Assembly (NCBI GenBank): GCA_934281565.1
Contig: CAKQXI010000070.1
Coordinates: 1-10,924 of the forward strand
DNA: 10,924 bases
Direction of reading: 5' to 3'
Source of the DNA: an uncultured Prevotella sp.
GTDB taxonomy: Bacteria > Bacteroidota > Bacteroidia > Bacteroidales > Bacteroidaceae
Shown here: piece by piece, positions 5,036 to 10,924 of the stretch
Layout: every line of letters begins with the position of its first letter
How positions within the stretch are numbered: position 1 is the stretch's first letter
Translations under genes and position numbers: made by a program
The notes under the pieces: generated by a model
Seen by the model: the letters and a program-made list of their open reading frames with translations, nothing else
What the model was told of the DNA's origin: nothing
The model's database searches: none

Positions 5036-7882
5036 ATGAGAAAACAATCAACTATAGTCGCACTGTTCTTTGCCTCTATCTGTCTGATGGTGGCAAACCC
5101 TGGTATGCCTTCCAAGAAGAAAAAAAAGAGGGGTGCCACCGATTCCACCGCTGTGGCTGTGGGCGACTCTGTGTATGTCGATTCGCTCGGCAATGAAATC
5201 AATCTGGGGAACGACACCACGCAGATGGACTCTCTGGAGAAAGCTATCTGGAAACACAACCAGGTGATAGATGACAGTATCCGCATGGACAGCATAGCCC
5301 GAAAGAAATCGGGTGGTGTCGATGCGCCTGTGGAATACACTGCCACCGACTCGCTCGTGTATGATGCCCAGCACAAGGTGGCGCATCTCTATGGCAACTC
5401 GAACGTGAAGTACCAGAACATGGACCTTACTTCTGACCGTATTGCCATGGACATAGACAAGAGCAATGTCAAGGCTATGGGTACTGCCGATTCCTCCGCC
5501 GAGAATGGTATCAAGGGAAAGCCTATTTTCAAGATGGGATCGGATACATACGATACCGATACTATCAAGTTCAACTTTAAGAGCAAGAAGGCTATTATCA
5601 ATAATGTCTATACGGAGCAGCAAGATGGATTTCTCACAGGTATGAGGTCGAAGCGTGACTCATCGGGTGTCATCTATTTGCAACATGGTAGATATACCAC
5701 TTGCGACGATCCACATCCCGACTTCTATATCTCCCTGTCTCGTGCCAAGGTTCGCCCAGGCAAGGATGTGGTCTTTGGACCAGCTTATCTCGTTGTCGCC
5801 GATGTGCCAATGCCATTCGCTATTCCATACGGTTTCTTCCCATTTACAAAGAGCTATTCGAGCGGTTTCATCATGCCTACGTATGGTGATGAGAACAGCC
5901 GAGGATTCTATCTTCGTGATGGTGGATATTATTTTGCCATGAGCGATAAGTGGGACTTGAAGCTCATAGGTGAGATCTATACCAAGGGTTCTTGGGGAAT
6001 ATCAGCAGCAAGCAACTATCGCAAGCGTTATAAGTATTCGGGTAGCTTCCTCTTTAGCTATCAAGATACGAGGACAGGCGACAAGGGTATGCCAGACTTC
6101 ACGAAGCAGGAGAGCTTCAAGTTGCAGTGGAGCCACCGACAGGACTCCAAGGCAAATCCTTTCAGCTCGCTTTCTGCCAGTGTCAACTTCGCTACATCGA
6201 GCTATGAGCGTAATAACCTCAACTCGCTCTATAACCCACAGGCGATGACACAGAGTACACGTACTTCTTCGGTCAGTTGGAGCACAACGTTCTCCAGTCT
6301 TGGCATGACTTTGTCTTCTACCGCCAACTTGACACAGAATATGCGTGACTCAAGTTTGGCAATGACATTGCCCGATTTGAATATCTCTATCTCTCGATTC
6401 TATCCGTTCCGTCGTAAGAAAATGGTGGGCGACGAAAGATGGTATGAGAAGATAGCCATGAGCTATACGGGACATATCAGTAACTCCATCAGTACCACGG
6501 AGGATAAGTTCATGAAAAGCAACCTCATCAGGGACTGGCGAAATGGTTGGGAGCACAGGATACCTGTTACTGCTTCGTTCACACTGTTCAAGTTCTTGAA
6601 CGTGACGCCAACCTTTAACTTCACCGACCGAATGTATACCAACAAGGTTACGAAGTCATGGGATACTGCCAAGCAGAAAGAGGTGAACGACACTACATAC
6701 GGTTTTCATAATGTATATGACTGGAACATGAGCATAGGTCTCTCGACCAAACTCTATGGATTCTGGACACCAAGTCGCAAGATATTTGGTGATAAGATAC
6801 AGACTGTCCGCCACGTGTTTACGCCAACAGTAAGTTTCAGCTATTCGCCAGACTTTGGTGCTTCGCATTATGGCTATTGGGATACTTATCAGAAGACGGA
6901 TGCCGATGGTAATGTTTCGCTTGTTAGTTATTCTCCTTACCAAACTTCTCTTTTTGGTGCGCCAAGCAAGGGCAGACAGGGAAATATCTCTTTCACCTTG
7001 GGCAACAACTTGGAAATGAAAGTGAGAAGCGACAAGGATTCCACAGGCTTCAAGAAGATTAGTTTGATAGATGCGTTTGACATCAACATGAGCTATAACA
7101 CTGCAGCCAAGGTTCGTCCTTGGAGCGACATGAACATCAACATTCGTCTGAAGTGGTGGAAGAACTATACATTCAACATGAACGCTGTATTCGCCACATA
7201 CGCTTATGAGCTTGATGACCAAGGCAATCCTTACGTTGGTACTCACACGGAGTGGGGCAAGGGACGCTTCGGTCGTTTCCAAGGTATGTCGCAGAATTTC
7301 TCGTTTACACTTAATCCAGAAAAGTTGAGAAAACTGTTTGGTGGTGGTAGCGATACAGACGACAGTAAGAACAACAATCGTAAGAGCAAGGACGATGAAG
7401 GTACTGATACCGATATAGAGTCCAATATCGACTCAGACTTGGAGAATGGTAAGCATGGTGCCAAAAAGACTGGCAAGGCAAAGACTGATGCAGATGGCTA
7501 CATGGCTTTCAAGATGCCTTGGTCATTGACTTTCGGCTATGGTGTCACGATGCGTGAGGATACCGATAAGGCGAAGTTCAACAAGAGGACGATGCGCTAT
7601 CCATACAAGTTTACGCAGACCCTCAATGTGAGTGGTAATGTACGTATCAGTGATGGCTGGAACATCAGCTTTTCTTCGGGTTATGACTTTGATTATCATA
7701 AGTTGAGTATGACGACAGCAAGTTTGCAGCGTGACTTGCACTGTTTTAATATGAGCTGTTCGGTTGTATTGGCACCTTATACGAGTTACAACTTCTCTTT
7801 CCGTTGTAACGCAGCGACTTTGACCGATGCCTTGAAATATGACAAGCGAAGCGGTTATTCAAATGCTGTTAAGTGGTATTAG
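5036..7882 (+). CDS. lptD: LptD-like LPS-assembly outer membrane protein
   Basis: A 948-residue predicted outer-membrane protein resembling the Bacteroidota form of LptD, which with LptE inserts lipopolysaccharide or lipooligosaccharide into the outer leaflet. A signal peptide occupies about residues 1-20 (cleavage probably after A20), followed by a Lys-rich stretch (KKKKKR, 27-32) and a low-complexity linker. An OstA-like periplasmic domain lies at about 98-215. Next comes a conserved LptD-type segment with RYTTCDDPHPDFY (219-231) and VPMPFAIPYGFFPF (257-270). The rest has the alternating strands of a beta-barrel and ends in Lys-Trp-Tyr, an aromatic C-terminus as in outer-membrane barrels. 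A polar Asp/Lys/Asn-rich insert (about 771-820) probably forms a loop. Mature-region cysteines are at 223, 903, 908 and 924. Coupling to the HD gene is suggested by the 7-base gap. Confidence is good for the family, moderate for the exact role. Confidence 0.85.
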   Translation: MRKQSTIVALFFASICLMVANPGMPSKKKKKRGATDSTAVAVGDSVYVDSLGNEINLGNDTTQMDSLEKAIWKHNQVIDDSIRMDSIARKKSGGVDAPVEYTATDSLVYDAQHKVAHLYGNSNVKYQNMDLTSDRIAMDIDKSNVKAMGTADSSAENGIKGKPIFKMGSDTYDTDTIKFNFKSKKAIINNVYTEQQDGFLTGMRSKRDSSGVIYLQHGRYTTCDDPHPDFYISLSRAKVRPGKDVVFGPAYLVVADVPMPFAIPYGFFPFTKSYSSGFIMPTYGDENSRGFYLRDGGYYFAMSDKWDLKLIGEIYTKGSWGISAASNYRKRYKYSGSFLFSYQDTRTGDKGMPDFTKQESFKLQWSHRQDSKANPFSSLSASVNFATSSYERNNLNSLYNPQAMTQSTRTSSVSWSTTFSSLGMTLSSTANLTQNMRDSSLAMTLPDLNISISRFYPFRRKKMVGDERWYEKIAMSYTGHISNSISTTEDKFMKSNLIRDWRNGWEHRIPVTASFTLFKFLNVTPTFNFTDRMYTNKVTKSWDTAKQKEVNDTTYGFHNVYDWNMSIGLSTKLYGFWTPSRKIFGDKIQTVRHVFTPTVSFSYSPDFGASHYGYWDTYQKTDADGNVSLVSYSPYQTSLFGAPSKGRQGNISFTLGNNLEMKVRSDKDSTGFKKISLIDAFDINMSYNTAAKVRPWSDMNINIRLKWWKNYTFNMNAVFATYAYELDDQGNPYVGTHTEWGKGRFGRFQGMSQNFSFTLNPEKLRKLFGGGSDTDDSKNNNRKSKDDEGTDTDIESNIDSDLENGKHGAKKTGKAKTDADGYMAFKMPWSLTFGYGVTMREDTDKAKFNKRTMRYPYKFTQTLNVSGNVRISDGWNISFSSGYDFDYHKLSMTTASLQRDLHCFNMSCSVVLAPYTSYNFSFRCNAATLTDALKYDKRSGYSNAVKWY

Positions 7883-7885
7883 ATT

Positions 7886-8020
7886 TAGTTTATAGTTAAT
7901 AGTTTATAGTTTATAGCGGCTTCGCCGTATAGCAAAATTGCCAAAGTGGTTTATGCTATAAACTATTAACTATAAACTGTAAACTGTAAACTATTAACTA
8001 TAAACTATTAACTATTAATT
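7886..8020. repeat. AT-rich inverted repeat at convergent junction (element B)
   Basis: A 23-base arm (7887-7909, AGTTTATAGTTAATAGTTTA followed by TAG) pairs perfectly with 7956-7978. The interior holds a GC-rich mini-hairpin, GCGGCTTCGCCG, and the sequence TATAGCAAAATTG (7928-7940). Further direct copies of the CTATTAACTATAAACT-type unit continue to 8020, past the stop codon of the minus-strand helicase (8008-8010), so its last three codons and stop lie within the repeat. Set between convergent genes, it could be a bidirectional transcription barrier, but it lacks a T-tract that would make it a classical terminator. Confidence 0.8.
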
Positions 8021-9744
8021 TTCTTCATCCTTTTCTTAGCCTCAGGGTGGTTAGGATAGAGTGTGAGAGCTTTCTTGTAGTTCATGATAGCAGCACTTGG
8101 CATACCTTCTTTCTCACATTCCTTGCCCAGGATGACATACTCGGTAGCTAAGCGTTTGAGGAATTTCTCTTGCTTCTTCTTTTCTTCATCTTTCTGCTTG
8201 ATGACCTCGCGCAAGTGCTCATTCTCTGCTTGCAGCTCGTTCACCTTGTTCAGCTTTTTACGTAAGAAACGTTTGGCTAAAGGAGACTCGATGTCATAAC
8301 GGCTGTGAATGGCAAGGAAGAAGTTAGCGAGAGCTTCTTGCATATCACCACGGTCGTAAGCCTTTACGGCATCGTGATATTGCTTGTCCGCCTTGCTTTG
8401 CGCAAGGGCTGTGTTGATGATGTTGCGGTCGTTGTAATGGCGAGAGAACTGCTTGACCTCATTGCGAACAAATACCTCGTTTTGGCGGATAGGCTCTTGC
8501 AGACTGATGCCCTCCAGGCTGGTACAGCGAGAAAGAGCTACATAAGTTTGACCACCAGCAAAGACGCCACCTGTAAAATCTATCTTTACTTGTTTAAAAG
8601 TCAGTCCCTGACTTTTATGTACGGTTATTGCCCAAGCCAATCGGATAGGGTATTGTTCATATCGTCCAATTTCTTCTTCCTCTATTTTCTTTTCCACCTC
8701 ATTGAAGTGATAGCGGGTATTGCTCCATGCGACAGGTTCTACGACCACATCTTGTCCATTCTCGGTACGTACATAGATCCTGCTGTTTGCATCATCATCG
8801 AAGCCAACGATGGTGCCCAGTGTTCCGTTTACCCATTGGTGGTCAATGTCATTCTTGATAAAGATAACTTGCGCTCCAGTCTTTAGATAGAGTTCAATGG
8901 GGGTAGGCAAACTACTCTCTGGAAATTCGCCCTCTATGTTTCCACGAAAGAGCGTTGGTTCACCAGGTAGCAATTTAAGTTGGTTCTCATTGATGAAATC
9001 AACGGTGTCACGGCGTGTGGAAAGAGTGATGGCAAGATGAGAATTGCTTTCGTCAAGTTTTACTCCTACACGTTGGTTCAATAACTGTAAGTCGGCTGTT
9101 GCAACTTGGCTGGTTCGGATATGGTCCAATATCCCGATGAAAGTAGGGTCGGTTTGGCGATATACCTTTTTCAGTTCAATGCTTACCAACTGGAATGTAT
9201 CAAAAATCTTGGCATCAAAGAAGAAGTTGCTGGTATAGAACGGAGTCAGTAAACGACGATCGTCCTCTTTCACCACAGGCTCCAACTGATAGATATCACC
9301 TACCAATAAGAGTTGTTTTCCACCGAAAGGCTCTCGCATATTTCGGCAATATACACGCAGCACCTTGTCGATGAAGTCGATGATGTCGGCACGTACCATA
9401 CTAATCTCGTCAATGATGATTAGTTCCACCTCACGGATTATCTTAATCTTTTCAGAGTTATACTTCAGCGTGTTGCGGATATTACGAATGGAATAACGGC
9501 TGTCGTTGGGAATTAAAGGATAGAAAGGGAGCTTGAAGAAACTATGGAGCGTAGACCCACCTGCGTTGATAGCTGCGATGCCAGTAGGGGCGAGCACTAC
9601 GTGCTTCTTCTTGGTATTGGCTGCGATGTAACGTAAGAAAGTAGATTTACCCGTTCCCGCTTTTCCTGTCAGGAAAAGCGAGCGACGGGTATATTGTATG
9701 ATTTGGAGTGCATTCTGCAACTCCTCATTGGATAAATCGATCAT
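8008..9744 (-). CDS. Pif1-like superfamily 1 helicase with TPR/coiled-coil tail
   Basis: A 578-residue ATP-dependent DNA helicase of the Pif1/RecD-like group. Visible motifs in order: Walker A GKAGTGKS (27-34); Ia region VLAPTGIAAINAGGSTLHSF (50-69), a hallmark of Pif1-like helicases; Walker B IIIDE (109-113); GDIYQLEPV (149-157); YRQTDP (195-200); AITVHKSQGLTF (372-383); and YVALSRCTSLEG (401-412) with the arginine finger. Beyond the helicase core, about 455-490 looks like a TPR-type helical pair, 491-535 is a Lys/Glu-rich coiled coil, and about 536-572 is another TPR-like repeat (YKKALTLYPNHPEA). That tail probably mediates protein contacts (inference). No Bacteroidota promoter consensus is seen in the 96 bases upstream, so it may be transcribed with the penicillin-binding protein gene. 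Confidence 0.9.
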   Translation of the reverse strand: MIDLSNEELQNALQIIQYTRRSLFLTGKAGTGKSTFLRYIAANTKKKHVVLAPTGIAAINAGGSTLHSFFKLPFYPLIPNDSRYSIRNIRNTLKYNSEKIKIIREVELIIIDEISMVRADIIDFIDKVLRVYCRNMREPFGGKQLLLVGDIYQLEPVVKEDDRRLLTPFYTSNFFFDAKIFDTFQLVSIELKKVYRQTDPTFIGILDHIRTSQVATADLQLLNQRVGVKLDESNSHLAITLSTRRDTVDFINENQLKLLPGEPTLFRGNIEGEFPESSLPTPIELYLKTGAQVIFIKNDIDHQWVNGTLGTIVGFDDDANSRIYVRTENGQDVVVEPVAWSNTRYHFNEVEKKIEEEEIGRYEQYPIRLAWAITVHKSQGLTFKQVKIDFTGGVFAGGQTYVALSRCTSLEGISLQEPIRQNEVFVRNEVKQFSRHYNDRNIINTALAQSKADKQYHDAVKAYDRGDMQEALANFFLAIHSRYDIESPLAKRFLRKKLNKVNELQAENEHLREVIKQKDEEKKKQEKFLKRLATEYVILGKECEKEGMPSAAIMNYKKALTLYPNHPEAKKRMKKINS

Positions 9745-9750
9745 TGCTTG

Positions 9751-9846
9751 TTTAGTTAATAATTTATAGTTAATAGTTTATAGGTCAATCTTGCTATAGG
9801 CAGCTTTGCTATTAACTATAAACTACCAACTATTAACTATTTATAG
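9751..9846. repeat. AT-rich inverted repeat (element C)
   Basis: This interval separates the penicillin-binding protein and helicase genes, both on the minus strand. TTTATAGTTAATAG (9763-9776) pairs exactly with CTATTAACTATAAA (9809-9822). An outer nine-base pair follows, TAGTTAATA (9753-9761) with TATTAACTA (9831-9839), offset by a bulge. The interior, read on the minus strand, has TATAGCAAGATTG (plus positions 9786-9798), matching 12 of 13 bases of the interior of element B. The right arm runs into the stop codon of the penicillin-binding protein gene (9841-9843). It may modulate transcription into the helicase gene. Confidence 0.75.
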
Positions 9847-10924
9847 GTCATCAAAGTTGACTGGCTGTTCCGTAGGATGCGTTTTCTTCTTTTCTTTCTT
9901 GGTTCCAGTCTCCTCAATGGTTTCCTCTGGTTCGTCATCCTTGCCAATGGTAATCTCCTTGATGACAGGGTTGCCATTGTCGTCTAAGACGATTTCTTCG
10001 GAAGTAGCCAAGCTATCAACGGCAGTTGTGTCTACCTTTGCCTTAGGTACATAGCTGGCACACGTATACATATCTCGTGTGATGTCACCATCGGTAGGTT
10101 TCTTGAACTTGCCATGATACTTCTGGAACGCTGGGTCCTTGAACAACGCTTGCAGGAAATAACCACAGATTGGCAATGCGGTTCGAGAACCTTGTCCTAA
10201 TGCACCTGTTCGGAAGTGGATGCAACGATATTCACCTCCTACCCATGCTCCAACAACGAGGTTAGGACTTACACCCATGAACCAAGCATCGGAGTGATTG
10301 TTGGTAGTACCAGTCTTTCCACCAAACTCGGTATCCCGATAATTGCCTACGTATCCCCAAAGACTCTGTGATGTACCGCCGGGCTCACGCATACCACCTT
10401 GCAATAGTTGCTGCATCAAGAAAGCACTCTTGTATGGGATAACTTGTTCGTCTGTGTCAGGACCAGTATATACTTCCTTGCCATCACGGTCTACAATCTT
10501 GGTGACCAATACAGGGTCGTGACGCTTGCCGTTATCGGCGATGGTGCTGTAAGCCGTAGCCATTTCAAGGAGGTTGACATCGCTGGAACCCAAAGCCAAG
10601 GAGGGCTGGTCATCGAGTGGGCTCTTGATTCCCATCTTCTGTGCTGTCTCAATGATGCGTTTAATTCCCATTTCCTGTCCAAGTCTTACCGCTACCGAGT
10701 TGATACTCTTGGCAAAGGCACTCTTTAGAGGGATACTATCGCCAGAGAAAGAGCCATTGGCATTGGATGGAGTCCACTTGACCATTTCATGTTTCTTCTG
10801 GTCGTAAACATCCATAGAGATATATTCGTCACGGCGTTTGTCACAAGGTGTGAGACCTTGGTTCATTGCCTCGGTATAAACAAAGAGTTTGAATGTTGAG
10901 CCGGGTTGGCGCTCGGCTGTAACC
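9841..10924 (-). CDS. mrcA: Class A penicillin-binding protein (PBP1A-type), C-terminal part
   Basis: The gene runs off the right edge; 360 residues are visible, starting in frame with VTAERQPGSTFK. The ATG at 10866 is internal, because the frame is open to the edge and carries the catalytic motif before it. The transpeptidase motifs are all present: SxxK as STFK (Ser codon 10897-10899), SxN as SIN (10699-10707), and KTGT inside GGKTGTTNNHSDAW (Lys codon 10315-10317). The spacing and the segment SLALGSSDVNLLEMATAY match class A enzymes, which join glycan polymerisation to peptide cross-linking in the periplasm; the glycosyltransferase half would lie outside the window. After the core, a tail of about 65 residues is rich in Asp/Glu and Lys (IVLDDNG, EPEETIEETGTKKEKKK). 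The symbol is a family-level assignment. Confidence 0.9.
   Translation of the reverse strand, partial: VTAERQPGSTFKLFVYTEAMNQGLTPCDKRRDEYISMDVYDQKKHEMVKWTPSNANGSFSGDSIPLKSAFAKSINSVAVRLGQEMGIKRIIETAQKMGIKSPLDDQPSLALGSSDVNLLEMATAYSTIADNGKRHDPVLVTKIVDRDGKEVYTGPDTDEQVIPYKSAFLMQQLLQGGMREPGGTSQSLWGYVGNYRDTEFGGKTGTTNNHSDAWFMGVSPNLVVGAWVGGEYRCIHFRTGALGQGSRTALPICGYFLQALFKDPAFQKYHGKFKKPTDGDITRDMYTCASYVPKAKVDTTAVDSLATSEEIVLDDNGNPVIKEITIGKDDEPEETIEETGTKKEKKKTHPTEQPVNFDDL

Noticed and set aside
5120..5127. Run of eight A in the LptD-like gene as a possible phase-variation site
   Set aside because: It encodes part of a plain Lys-rich stretch, the frame is intact, and one A-run is weak evidence for switching.
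8305..8886. 193-codon plus-strand open frame with a hydrophobic stretch
   Set aside because: It is antisense to the conserved helicase motifs and shows no family features.
10864..10866. ATG at 10866 as the start of the penicillin-binding protein
   Set aside because: The frame stays open to the window edge and carries the catalytic STFK motif upstream of this ATG.

Overview
The window looks like chromosomal DNA of a Bacteroidota member, most likely Prevotellaceae (Prevotella/Segatella-like). Three lines support this. Promoters fit the Bacteroidota pattern, a TTTG-like -33 element and TAnnTTTG at -7. There are no obvious Shine-Dalgarno boxes before the start codons. The proteins (LptD of the Bacteroidota type, a Pif1-like helicase with a TPR tail, an OadA-like decarboxylase) and the AT-rich intergenic repeats made of AACTATTAACTATAA-type units also fit. 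Genus placement is inference. I see no phage, transposase, CRISPR array, tRNA or rRNA.

Layout from left to right: (1) about 150 bases with short direct repeats; (2) a minus-strand lipoprotein gene (154-996); (3) a compact divergent promoter region (997-1183); (4) a plus-strand acidic protein of unknown function (1184-2458); (5) a promoter and leader (2459-2597), then an OadA/PycB-like carboxyltransferase gene (2598-4373); (6) an inverted-repeat element (4374-4470); (7) an HD-domain hydrolase gene and, 7 bases on, an LptD-like outer-membrane protein gene (4474-7882); (8) a second inverted-repeat element at the convergent junction; (9) on the minus strand a Pif1-like helicase with a TPR/coiled-coil tail (8008-9744), a third inverted-repeat element, and the 3' part of a class A penicillin-binding protein gene (9841 to the window edge).

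Two themes connect the genes. The LptD homologue and the penicillin-binding protein both build the envelope (lipopolysaccharide delivery and peptidoglycan cross-linking), and the first gene also encodes an envelope lipoprotein. The carboxyltransferase is metabolic, but its carrier domain lacks the biotin-accepting lysine, the most unusual coding observation here. The most striking non-coding observation is that three gene junctions in about 5.5 kb carry related AT-rich inverted repeats. These reach into stop codons or up to a start codon, and two of them share a core sequence.
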